A stretch of 7,281 nt of DNA from NCBI GenBank assembly GCA_900546445.1, contig URCV01000062.1, forward strand, positions 1 to 7,281, written 5' to 3'. The stretch comes from an uncultured Bacteroidales bacterium (GTDB taxonomy: Bacteria; Bacteroidota; Bacteroidia; Bacteroidales; UBA932). The notes below the pieces were generated by a model. It made no database searches and was not told where the DNA came from. It saw only the letters and a list, made by a program, of their open reading frames with translations. Positions 1 to 6,286 of the stretch are shown one piece after another; position 1 is the stretch's first letter, and each line of letters starts with the position of its first letter. Made by a program: the position numbers and the translations under genes.

Positions 1-8
1 AAAAATTT

Positions 9-1700
9 TTATTTGACTTCGAGAGCCTCCCCGTGGTCCTCGACTATGGCTCGCTTAAAGTGCTCAGTATAACCAGGTTGAGTAAGATCCTCCGGTATGC
101 CCGTACTGTATTGGCTGTGTTTGAAGCTTCCATCGGGATTCTGTGCCTTAACGTTACCGTCTATAAACTTGACTAAAAGGAGTTTATCTAATTCTACCCA
201 CTCTTCGAAAATCTTCTGTGCCGTACAAATGGTGAAATTTGTCATCTTTTTTATAGCCTTTTGAGTGCGTCCTTTATTCATTAGGGTGCATAATTCCTCA
301 TCCATCTGAGGAACTGCATTTTCTATCTGATAAGTCTCCCATTCGTCTATTTTATTCCTAACCACAGGTTCCATTTGGTCATACATTTTATAGCAAGCCT
401 GAGCCACGCGGTTGCAGGCCCAGAAAGCCGAAGTCTGAGAATAGGTGAGAAGGTCGCCATTGCCCACTCTGAAGCTTTCAGGAACTTTCGTAGAATTCAC
501 GTAACAAGGCGTAAGGTAAGAGGTCGCCGCATCGTCGCATCCGAACCACAGAAGGGCGCCCACTTCGCGAGGAAGGCTTCCTCTTGACTGTGCCACGAAC
601 CAGAAGCCCGTCTGCTGGGTAGCTATGGCCCTTTCGTTTAGGTAGCTCTTGCCGTCCACCTCGAAATACATTGGCCTCCAGCGGTAAGGCAGGGCGTTTC
701 CGCCGGCACCCACGTCTGTTCTCATATCCATAGGAGTGTTCTCATAGTGGTCGCGCATCACGTCGGCCACGTCCTTAACTCCGATTTTACGACTTGGCTT
801 CACGAATAGAGGCATCTCGTGCTCCAGTTCATAGCCCATTACGTGCTGTAGGTATGCGTCGGCATCTTCGGTCACCTCTTCTCCATCTTTAATATAGGTA
901 AATTTGCCGTCGCACAGGATGTTGAATGCTGCCCAAGCCCTGGCCTCGCACCCACGCGCCGCGCCGAAGTCCATAGGGTTGTAGGCGTGCCTGAAATTGA
1001 AGTCCTCGTCCTTACCCTCGAACCAGCCATTCTCGCGTGCGAAATCGATTACGTCCGGCGCGTACAGGCAGTTCTCCGGATCATCCAGAGGGAAAGTGCC
1101 TATCCTTGACTGATTGGCGTGTGCGCAGATGTAACCGTCCGGGATGCGGCGTGCCACCCACACGATTCCCTTCTTCTCGCCCTTTCCGACCAATTCCATA
1201 ATCCACGCTTCCTGGGTGTCTGCGATGGAGAAGGTCTCGCCTTCGGACGGGTATCCGTAGGTATTGGCCAATTCCACTATGCACTGAATCGCCTCTCTGG
1301 CGGTGCGGGCTCTCTGAAGGGTGATGTAGATGAGCGAGCCGTAGTCCATTATGCCGTCGGGGTTCACTTGGCTTTCCCTGCCGCCCCAGGTGGTCTCCGC
1401 GATGATGAGCTGATGCTCGTTCATATTGCCCATAGTCTGGTAGGTGCTTTCTGCCTGGGCGATGCTGCCAAGCGGCCTGCAGGTGTCCCATTCGTTGATT
1501 TGGAGCATAGTGCCAGGCTTGAAGCGGGCTGCCTTGTGGAAGTACAGTTCTCCGTAGAGCCAATGCGAATCCGCAGCATAGGAGATGATGTTCGAAGCGT
1601 CGCGGCTGGCGCCTTTCGTGACGATTACATTAGTGCAAGCTTCACTGTTTATGGAAAATAATAGTGCGAAACTCGTTAAAGTGGCAAGAACCTTTTTCAT
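9..1700 (-). CDS. Secreted C69-family dipeptidase (Ntn hydrolase)
   Basis: Predicted exported dipeptidase of peptidase family C69 (563 aa), a cysteine N-terminal-nucleophile hydrolase that releases or cleaves dipeptides. The first 21 residues form a signal peptide: MKKV, a hydrophobic core, then S-E-A before Cys22. Signal peptidase I cleavage after Ala21 would expose Cys22 as the N-terminal nucleophile, and the following C-T-N-V is the usual start of mature C69 enzymes. Further family-like blocks are N-M-N-E-H with A-E-T-T-W-G-G-R at about 92-108, G-E-T-F-S-I-A-D at 154-161 and H-A-N-Q-S-R-I-G at 194-201. I therefore do not read SEAC as a lipobox, because lipidation would block the catalytic amine. 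The length fits the larger secreted Bacteroidales members. The gene is monocistronic as far as visible, reads away from the pheS unit, and starts 40 nt downstream of a minus-strand -7 element. The ATG at 1700 is the only start that gives a full signal peptide. Family call firm; substrate unknown. Confidence 0.9.
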   Translation of the reverse strand: MKKVLATLTSFALLFSINSEACTNVIVTKGASRDASNIISYAADSHWLYGELYFHKAARFKPGTMLQINEWDTCRPLGSIAQAESTYQTMGNMNEHQLIIAETTWGGRESQVNPDGIMDYGSLIYITLQRARTAREAIQCIVELANTYGYPSEGETFSIADTQEAWIMELVGKGEKKGIVWVARRIPDGYICAHANQSRIGTFPLDDPENCLYAPDVIDFARENGWFEGKDEDFNFRHAYNPMDFGAARGCEARAWAAFNILCDGKFTYIKDGEEVTEDADAYLQHVMGYELEHEMPLFVKPSRKIGVKDVADVMRDHYENTPMDMRTDVGAGGNALPYRWRPMYFEVDGKSYLNERAIATQQTGFWFVAQSRGSLPREVGALLWFGCDDAATSYLTPCYVNSTKVPESFRVGNGDLLTYSQTSAFWACNRVAQACYKMYDQMEPVVRNKIDEWETYQIENAVPQMDEELCTLMNKGRTQKAIKKMTNFTICTAQKIFEEWVELDKLLLVKFIDGNVKAQNPDGSFKHSQYSTGIPEDLTQPGYTEHFKRAIVEDHGEALEVK

Positions 1701-1717
1701 TTTATTCGATAATTGTT

Positions 1718-1725
1718 TAATTTTG
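1718..1725 (+). promoter_or_regulatory. Candidate -7 promoter element for the 1749-3189 unit
   Basis: TAATTTTG followed by T is an exact match to the Bacteroidota -7 consensus TAnnTTTGY. A TTTT run at 1694-1697 sits 20 nt upstream and could serve as a degenerate -33 element (consensus TTTG). Transcription would start near 1732, about 17 nt before the ATG at 1749. This would make the upstream TTG at 1713 untranscribed, which supports the shorter start chosen for the next gene. Confidence 0.5.
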
Positions 1726-1744
1726 TACGATTTTGTAGTACAAA
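1722..1744. repeat. Inverted repeat in the divergent promoter region
   Basis: The arms TTTGTAC (1722-1728) and GTACAAA (1738-1744) are perfect 7-nt inverted repeats around a 9-nt AT-rich spacer. The outer four bases of each arm are the TTTG of the opposing -7 elements, so part of the symmetry is explained by two facing promoters. The added TAC/GTA extends it beyond the -7 consensus. It could be an operator for a dimeric regulator controlling both directions, or a by-product of promoter symmetry. Confidence 0.4.
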
Positions 1745-1748
1745 TCTA
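1741..1748 (-). promoter_or_regulatory. Candidate -7 promoter element for the C69 peptidase
   Basis: Read on the minus strand this is TAGATTTG followed by T, an exact match to the Bacteroidota -7 consensus TAnnTTTGY. It lies 40 nt before the peptidase ATG, leaving a leader of roughly 35 nt. I see no TTTG-like -33 element 19-21 nt upstream, where the sequence runs into the opposite gene's coding region. The call rests on the -7 match and position alone. Confidence 0.45.
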
Positions 1749-2144
1749 ATGAAATATTTTTGTTTAGTAGTGGCTTTGGCCTTTTCTCTTCCTTTAATGG
1801 CTCAGCAGCAGTCTCCTCAAGAGCAGGAGAAAATGCTTCGCGAGAACATAGAAGAGAGTCTGGAGAAGTACGAGAGGACTCTGGAACTCGAGTATTGGCA
1901 GGTATTCTATATGGATTCCATCCTCACTCACGACTATGGTGCGATGATGGCCGAGATGGAAGAGAAGAGCAAGGCGAAGGTGGAAAGTTCCGACATCTAC
2001 CAGCAGATTCAGGACAAGTGGAGCGAGCAGATGTACCTCGCCATCCATAAGATCTTGAACGAGCAGCAGTGGGAGAAGTATTTGAAACAGGGCGCCGCAC
2101 GCGAGAAGAAAGCCAGGGACAAAAGAGCGAACAAAAGGAAATAA
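1749..2144 (+). CDS. Small exported helical protein, function unknown
   Basis: A 131-aa protein I cannot assign to a named family. The ATG at 1749 gives a clean signal peptide: MKYF, the hydrophobic stretch CLVVALAFSLPL, then M-A-Q with likely cleavage after Ala19. The in-frame TTG at 1713 would put 12 poor residues ahead of it and lies upstream of the predicted transcription start. The mature part is highly charged and almost certainly all-helical, with many Glu, Gln, Lys and Met, no Cys, and a very basic tail (residues about 118-131). The segment L-N-E-Q-Q-W-E-K-Y near residues 104-112 recalls the LTxxQ-type helices of Spy/CpxP-like periplasmic chaperones. That resemblance is weak and the second canonical motif is missing. 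The stop is 7 nt before pheS, so the two genes are almost certainly co-transcribed. A Spy-like periplasmic role is only a suggestion. Confidence 0.75.
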   Translation: MKYFCLVVALAFSLPLMAQQQSPQEQEKMLRENIEESLEKYERTLELEYWQVFYMDSILTHDYGAMMAEMEEKSKAKVESSDIYQQIQDKWSEQMYLAIHKILNEQQWEKYLKQGAAREKKARDKRANKRK

Positions 2145-2151
2145 ATAAGAT

Positions 2152-3189
2152 ATGAAACAGGAAGATATTGAGCGAATTATAACTGAGCTTCAGGAGCTTA
2201 AGTGTAACTCCGTAAAGATGGTCGAAGAAGCCAGAATCCGCTATTTGGGTAAAAAAGGCGAGATTACCGCTCTGTTCGAGGAGTTCCGTAATGTGGACAA
2301 GGAGCAGAAGCGCGAATTCGGCAAGCCGCTTAACGAGTTGAAGCAGGCGGCCATAGCTAAGATAGAGGAACTTAAGGATACTCTTGAAAATGCAAGTGCC
2401 GACTTGGGCTCGCTCGAAGACCTTACTATGCCGGGAGATAATATGGAGCTCGGCTCTCGCCATCCGGTGAGTATGGTTCGCGAGGAGATCGTGGGAATAT
2501 TCCGCAAATTCGGCTACGACGTGGCAGAGGGTCCGGAAATCGAGGACGACCACCACGTTTTCGAGGCCTTGAACTTCCCGGCCAATCACCCTGCACGAGA
2601 TATGCAGGACACTTTCTTCGTGTCTGCAGGGCATCTTAATCCACTCCTTCTCCGCACGCACACTTCCAGCGTACAGGTAAGGGCTATGGAGACTATGCCT
2701 CTTCCTATTAGAGTGGTATGTCCGGGCCGCGTTTTCCGTAATGAAGCCATAAGCGCACGTGCGCACTGCATATTCCACCAGATTGAAGGTCTTTACATAG
2801 ATGAGAACGTAACTTTCGCCGACCTCAAGCAGGCCATTCTGCTTTTCGCTCGCGAGATGTTCGGACCTCAGACCCAAATAAGAATGCGTCCGAGCTACTT
2901 CCCGTTTACGGAGCCTTCTGCCGAAGTGGACGTGAGCTGTAATATCTGTCACGGAAAGGGATGTAACATCTGTAAGGGTACCGGTTGGCTCGAAATCCTG
3001 GGCTGCGGAATGGTAGACCCTAATGTACTTGAAGCTTCGGGCATAGACAGCAAGAAGTACAGCGGCTTTGCCTTCGGTATGGGACTTGAGCGAATCGCCA
3101 TGCTCAAGTGGCAGGTTAACGACCTTCGTCACTATTTCGAAAACGACTTGAGATTTTTAAGAGAGTTCAATACCTCTTTAGAAGTATAA
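2152..3189 (+). CDS. pheS: Phenylalanine--tRNA ligase alpha subunit
   Basis: Catalytic alpha chain of the (alpha-beta)2 cytoplasmic phenylalanyl-tRNA synthetase, which charges tRNA-Phe using ATP. The 345 aa match the family length. Residues 1-90 form the N-terminal helical tRNA-binding arm with the conserved L-G-K-K-G-E-I (32-38). L-T-M-P-G (91-95) opens the class II core. Motif 1 lies in the E-I-E-D-D-H-H-V-F-E segment (129-138), motif 2 around G-R-V-F-R-N-E (192-198) through F-H-Q-I-E-G-L (208-214), and motif 3 at G-M-G-L-E-R-I (309-315). Ala307 in F-A-F-G-M-G is the residue equivalent to E. coli Ala294 of the Phe side-chain pocket. A C-x2-C-x4-C-x2-C cluster (Cys263, 266, 271, 274) is inserted between motifs 2 and 3. 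E. coli lacks it, but I recall it as normal in Bacteroidota; it probably binds zinc. No pheT follows, so the beta subunit must be encoded elsewhere. Confidence 0.97.
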   Translation: MKQEDIERIITELQELKCNSVKMVEEARIRYLGKKGEITALFEEFRNVDKEQKREFGKPLNELKQAAIAKIEELKDTLENASADLGSLEDLTMPGDNMELGSRHPVSMVREEIVGIFRKFGYDVAEGPEIEDDHHVFEALNFPANHPARDMQDTFFVSAGHLNPLLLRTHTSSVQVRAMETMPLPIRVVCPGRVFRNEAISARAHCIFHQIEGLYIDENVTFADLKQAILLFAREMFGPQTQIRMRPSYFPFTEPSAEVDVSCNICHGKGCNICKGTGWLEILGCGMVDPNVLEASGIDSKKYSGFAFGMGLERIAMLKWQVNDLRHYFENDLRFLREFNTSLEV

Positions 3190-3195
3190 AACAGT

Positions 3196-3225
3196 AGGGT
3201 CCCACTCGTTGACGGAGTGGGCCCT
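3196..3225 (+). terminator. Stem-loop after pheS, possible weak terminator
   Basis: AGGG plus CCCACTC (3196-3207, with T3200 bulged) pairs with GAGTGGG plus CCCT (3215-3225) around a 7-nt loop, giving an 11-bp GC-rich stem 7 nt after the pheS stop. The downstream sequence TGTTCTTG is only moderately T-rich, so it is a poor intrinsic terminator by sequence. It abuts the candidate riboswitch and shares base 3225 with it. It may attenuate read-through from pheS, protect the pheS mRNA 3' end, or stack on the riboswitch. Confidence 0.5.
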
Positions 3226-3254
3226 GTGTTCTTGAAACCACGTTAAAAAACAAG
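3225..3254 (+). promoter_or_regulatory. Candidate class I preQ1 riboswitch
   Basis: The leader of the transporter gene can fold as the small H-type pseudoknot of preQ1-I aptamers. P1 is UGUG (3225-3228) with CACG (3239-3242). P2 is CUUG (3231-3234) with CAAG (3251-3254). The linking strand 3243-3250 is UU plus six A, the same length as the AU plus six A of the Bacillus subtilis queC aptamer. Loop 1 has 10 nt, as in the Thermoanaerobacter tengcongensis aptamer, and starts UUC as in B. subtilis. The ligand-contacting positions are present: U3229 at the start of loop 1, C3238 immediately 5' of the P1 return strand (the base that pairs with preQ1), and A3250 before P2. The flanking pairs G3228-C3239 and G3234-C3251 also agree. 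P2 ends 3 nt before the ATG at 3258, so ligand-stabilised folding should block translation. Weak point: P1 is only 4 bp and its outer pair is U-G. The class and geometry are known; its function here is inferred. Confidence 0.75.
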
Positions 3255-3257
3255 AAA

Positions 3258-3950
3258 ATGTCAAATTTCAGTAAAAGATTTTTGGTGTTGACAGTACTGT
3301 TCATAGTCTGTCTCATCACGTCGAACTTTTTTGTTCCACGAGTATGGCAGCTTGGCCATACATCCCTGCAGTTGCCAGGGGCTGTTATTTTGTTTCCGGT
3401 GTCTTATATCATTAACGATTGCATCACTGAGGTGTACGGCTATCGTAAGGCTAGGTTCGTCATCTGGCTTGCATTCGCCATCAGTGCTTTCGTGGCTTTG
3501 ATGTCTACACTGGTATGTCTCCTTCCGGAACCTATCGAGGAGGGAAGCAAGGAAGTGGCTCGTAACTTCAATTCGCTTTTCTTTATGGTTCCGCGTAGTA
3601 CCATCGCCTCATTGCTGGCTTTTATCGTCGGGTCTAACTTCAATGCTTTCATTATGAGTAAGATGAAAGTGGGCTCGAAAGGAAAGGCATTTGGCTTGAG
3701 GGCCATCCTGTCGTCCGTAGGTGGAGAATTTCTGGATTCCTGCATCTTTTTCCCATTGGCATTATGGGGAATAGTAAGTCCTAAGCTGATTCCTGCCATG
3801 ATGCTTACCCAGGTCTGCGCCAAGACCCTCTATGAGATTATCATCTTGCCTGTGACCACTTGGTTCGTGGGCTACCTTAAGAAAAAGGAAGGCGTGGACG
3901 TGTACGACGAGAACATTTCGTATAATCCTTTTAAAATAAACGATATTTAA
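3258..3950 (+). CDS. yhhQ: Queuosine precursor transporter (YhhQ/DUF165 family)
   Basis: Inner-membrane transporter of the YhhQ (COG1738, DUF165, 'VUT') family, which in E. coli takes up the queuosine precursors preQ0 and preQ1. The 230 aa are typical. About six membrane segments can be seen near residues 7-25, 41-55, 68-89, 112-130, 158-175 and 184-205. The family signature I-I-N-D-C-I-T-E-V-Y-G-Y-R-K-A-R lies at 51-66, after F-P-V-S-Y. Other conserved-looking features are the V-G-S-N-F-N-A-F block (124-131) and the G-G-E-F-L-D-S motif (155-161) in the fifth helix. The ATG at 3258 sits in an A-rich context with no Shine-Dalgarno, as usual in Bacteroidota, and directly follows the candidate preQ1 riboswitch. 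The stop is 2 nt before queF, indicating tight co-expression. Whether preQ0, preQ1 or both are imported cannot be told from sequence. Confidence 0.93.
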   Translation: MSNFSKRFLVLTVLFIVCLITSNFFVPRVWQLGHTSLQLPGAVILFPVSYIINDCITEVYGYRKARFVIWLAFAISAFVALMSTLVCLLPEPIEEGSKEVARNFNSLFFMVPRSTIASLLAFIVGSNFNAFIMSKMKVGSKGKAFGLRAILSSVGGEFLDSCIFFPLALWGIVSPKLIPAMMLTQVCAKTLYEIIILPVTTWFVGYLKKKEGVDVYDENISYNPFKINDI

Positions 3951-3952
3951 TA

Positions 3953-4411
3953 ATGAGTGATAGAACCGTTGAGGGTCTTACCGCTTTGGGAGGCAAGACC
4001 AAGTACAGAGACGATTATGCACCGGAGGTATTGGAGACCTTCGTGAACAAGCATCCCGGAAATGACTATTGGGTTAGGTTCAATTGCCCGGAATTCACTT
4101 CGCTTTGTCCTATTACCGGACAGCCGGATTTCGCGGAGATTAGAATCAGCTACGTCCCAGACGTAAAGATGGTGGAGAGCAAGAGCCTTAAGCTCTACCT
4201 GTTCAGTTTCCGTAATCACGGAGACTTCCACGAGGACTGCGTGAACATCATAATGAAGGACCTTATAAAGCTGATGGACCCGAAATATATCGAGGTGACG
4301 GGGCTCTTTACCCCTCGCGGAGGGATATCTATTTATCCTTATGCCAATTATGGGCGTCCGGGAACTAAATATGAAGAACTGGCGGTGAAAAGATTCGAAT
4401 CTCATCAGTAA
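3953..4411 (+). CDS. queF: NADPH-dependent preQ0 reductase
   Basis: Type I QueF (EC 1.7.1.13), the cytoplasmic tunnelling-fold enzyme that reduces the nitrile of 7-cyano-7-deazaguanine (preQ0) to the amine preQ1 using NADPH, in queuosine tRNA biosynthesis. Length 152 aa, the short single-domain form. All key residues are present with the B. subtilis spacing shifted by three: Cys52 (thioimide nucleophile, Bsu Cys55), Asp59 (Asp62), Glu75 in the QueF motif E-S-K-S-L-K at 75-80 (Glu78), and His93-Glu94 in F-H-E-D-C (His96-Glu97). The gene is intact and should be active. It follows the transporter by 2 nt and is closed by a strong terminator, so transporter and reductase form a two-gene unit. queC, which I recall lying between these two genes in several Bacteroides genomes, is not here. 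Confidence 0.97.
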   Translation: MSDRTVEGLTALGGKTKYRDDYAPEVLETFVNKHPGNDYWVRFNCPEFTSLCPITGQPDFAEIRISYVPDVKMVESKSLKLYLFSFRNHGDFHEDCVNIIMKDLIKLMDPKYIEVTGLFTPRGGISIYPYANYGRPGTKYEELAVKRFESHQ

Positions 4412-4446
4412 AAAAATATCGAAAATTTGTTTGATTTTTATCTTAT

Positions 4447-4488
4447 AAATCGTAACTTGCAACTCAAATCGTGCGGGTTACGATTTTT
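4447..4488 (+). terminator. Intrinsic terminator of the queuosine operon
   Basis: A 15-bp stem pairs 4447-4461 with 4472-4486. The outer ten pairs are perfect (AAATCGTAAC with GTTACGATTT), followed by two T-G wobbles and GCA/TGC, around a 10-nt loop. A run of five T ends at 4488. It starts 35 nt after the queF stop and separates the queuosine unit from the lipoprotein operon. I see no exact TAnnTTTG promoter element between it and 4534, so the start point of the lipoprotein transcript is unresolved. Confidence 0.85.
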
Positions 4489-4533
4489 AGTTAGTACATA
4501 AACTATTAGTAACAAATATTTTATCTATCGTAA

Positions 4534-6261
4534 ATGAATCTTAAGAGTGTAATTTGTGCCTTATCGGCTCTATCTCTTTTCGTTGCTTGTGAGGAGGAAG
4601 TGAAGACCCCGAAGGTGGAGGAACCTGAGGTTGAGTTACAGTTTGTAACCGATAATGTGGTTATTCCTATCGATTTGAAAGCGGAAATAGTATTAAACGT
4701 AGAACCTGTTAGCAAATCGACTAAGGTAGAGTTCGTTAACACGGACGAAAATGTCGTGGCCATTTCCGGAAAGAAGATAAAGGATGGCGAAATTACCCTT
4801 ACCCTCGAAGGGTTGACTTTGGGAACGGCGACCATAGCAGCCGTGCTGGACGACAAGTACGAGCAATGTGAGGTATCCGTCGTCCCTGTTTCGGTGGAGA
4901 GCATAGAGCTGGATAAGACTACTCTCGATATCGACGTAAACACTAATTATACATTCTCCGTAAAGATTCTCCCCCAGAATGCCACTTCTCCATTAGTGGA
5001 GTGGAAGTCAAGTAACGAGACCGTGGCCGTAGTGAACAGGGGAGTCGTTACGGGACTTTCTGAAGGTGAGACCGTGATTACGGCTTCCGTGGGAAAGGTG
5101 TCTGCGCAGTGTAAGGTTAACGTGCACGTCGTGAAGGGCGAGTCCTTGACTTTGGATGTGACTTCGGCTGAGATCGTGGAGGGAGAGACTTTCCTTACGA
5201 CTGCTACCATTCTTCCTAAGGACGTTACCTTGAAGAGTATGAAATGGAGTGTTTCCGGCGATGAAGGTGTTATAGAATTCGAGGTGATCGACCCGAAGGA
5301 AGGAGACAACCAGACTTCGGCTAAGGTGATTGGCCTGAAAGAAGGAAATGCCGTCTTGAAGGTAGAATGTGCCGGACTCGTGGCAGAATGTACTGTCGTG
5401 GTGAAGGCTAAGGAAGTTCCGGTGCTGGAGCCGAAGATAGGTGATTACTACTACAGTGACGGCACTTGGAGCGATGGTGGATTCTTAGGATTTGCCGAAG
5501 ACGGCATAACTGCACGATGGGCCGAGCCGAAGCCTGCTCCGGTAGAGGGCAAGACTGTGATTGGCATAATCTTCCAGACCGACGAGAGTAGAATCAGCGC
5601 TAAGGAAAAGGCATTGGGTTACACCCACGGACTGGTTATGGCCATCCGTTCTGCTCACGGCACCGAAAGCCCGCTGACGCGTTATTCTTTCGATACGAGC
5701 TTCGACACGATTCCTAACAAGAGGACAGGCGTGGCGTGGTATGGCGACATCGAAGGGTATCAGTGGACTTTGAACATTCTGGAGGCATATCCTGGCGAGA
5801 AGATTCAAAAGTGCCCTGCATTTGACTTTACGACTACCGATTTCAAGCCTTCAGCTCCTTCCGGGACTTCCGGATGGTATGTTCCTAGCATAGGCCAAGT
5901 GTGGGATATGCTTTCTGTATTCTGCGGAGGCGAGGTGGCCGAACATCTCAAGACTTTGAGAACATATGGTAGCGACATCACATACTATTATAAATATGGT
6001 GGAGATTTGACGTTGTCGTATGATCCGATAGCTGCCCTTAATTCAGTAATGTCCGCTGTTCCTGCCGATATGAAGGAGGAGTTCGTGCTAAGTGCGAAGC
6101 GTGGAGCATCGAATCTATGTGAGATTATGTCTTCGTCCCTTTACGATAACGAGGGCGACGGTGCCGTGTGCATCTTCTGGCTTTATGATACGGGCCAATT
6201 GGAGACCGTATGCGACTGGACTGACCAGACTGTGGTTTGCCGCCCTATCCTTTCTTTCTAA
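4534..6261 (+). CDS. Surface lipoprotein with BIG2 Ig-like repeats
   Basis: A 575-aa predicted lipoprotein. The signal peptide MNLKSV plus a hydrophobic core ends in the lipobox F-V-A-C, with lipidated Cys19. The acidic E-E-E directly after Cys resembles the lipoprotein export signal that sends Bacteroidota lipoproteins to the outer face of the outer membrane. Three Ig-like modules follow at about 33-120, 121-198 and 202-290. The middle one is a clear BIG2 domain: I-E-L-D-K-T near its start, I-L-P-Q-N-A, V-E-W-K-S-S-N, V-V-T-G-L, then G-E-T-V-I-T-A. The first and third are more divergent. The C-terminal part (about 300-575) begins Y-Y-Y-S-D-G-T-W (305-312), contains W-Y-V-P-S-I-G (448-454) and ends R-P-I-L-S-F. 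It resembles the DUF1566/Lcl or FISUMP-like domain found at the end of many Bacteroidales lipoproteins, whose function is unknown. First gene of an apparent lipoprotein operon. Adhesive or scaffold role is inferred only. Confidence 0.85.
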   Translation: MNLKSVICALSALSLFVACEEEVKTPKVEEPEVELQFVTDNVVIPIDLKAEIVLNVEPVSKSTKVEFVNTDENVVAISGKKIKDGEITLTLEGLTLGTATIAAVLDDKYEQCEVSVVPVSVESIELDKTTLDIDVNTNYTFSVKILPQNATSPLVEWKSSNETVAVVNRGVVTGLSEGETVITASVGKVSAQCKVNVHVVKGESLTLDVTSAEIVEGETFLTTATILPKDVTLKSMKWSVSGDEGVIEFEVIDPKEGDNQTSAKVIGLKEGNAVLKVECAGLVAECTVVVKAKEVPVLEPKIGDYYYSDGTWSDGGFLGFAEDGITARWAEPKPAPVEGKTVIGIIFQTDESRISAKEKALGYTHGLVMAIRSAHGTESPLTRYSFDTSFDTIPNKRTGVAWYGDIEGYQWTLNILEAYPGEKIQKCPAFDFTTTDFKPSAPSGTSGWYVPSIGQVWDMLSVFCGGEVAEHLKTLRTYGSDITYYYKYGGDLTLSYDPIAALNSVMSAVPADMKEEFVLSAKRGASNLCEIMSSSLYDNEGDGAVCIFWLYDTGQLETVCDWTDQTVVCRPILSF

Positions 6262-6286
6262 ATGAATTTTTAAAATATAGTTGGTT

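Noticed and set aside
1081..1661. Open frames on both strands overlapping the peptidase gene (1081-1563 minus, 1119-1661 plus)
   Set aside because: Both overlap the conserved N-terminal half of the C69 peptidase in other frames. Their translations are low-complexity shadows rich in His, Arg and Pro, or lack any domain.
1713..1748. Upstream TTG start for the small exported protein
   Set aside because: It would place 12 residues ahead of a complete signal peptide, and it falls inside the predicted -10/-7 promoter region, upstream of the likely transcription start.
1924..3132. A 402-codon open frame on the minus strand, antisense to pheS
   Set aside because: It lies opposite unmistakable pheS and part of the preceding gene. 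Its translation has no signal, domain or motif I recognise, and long antisense frames are common opposite coding DNA of this codon usage.
3229..3256. Simple 6-bp hairpin TTCTTG/CAAGAA before yhhQ as an alternative to the pseudoknot
   Set aside because: It uses the same P2 pairing but leaves the CAC/GTG pairing, the conserved C at 3238 and the linking-strand length unexplained. The preQ1-I pseudoknot accounts for all of them.
4489..4533. Promoter for the lipoprotein operon
   Set aside because: The region is AT-rich, but the best match (TATTTTAT at 4517-4524) differs from TAnnTTTG at two key bases and would leave almost no leader, so I do not call it.
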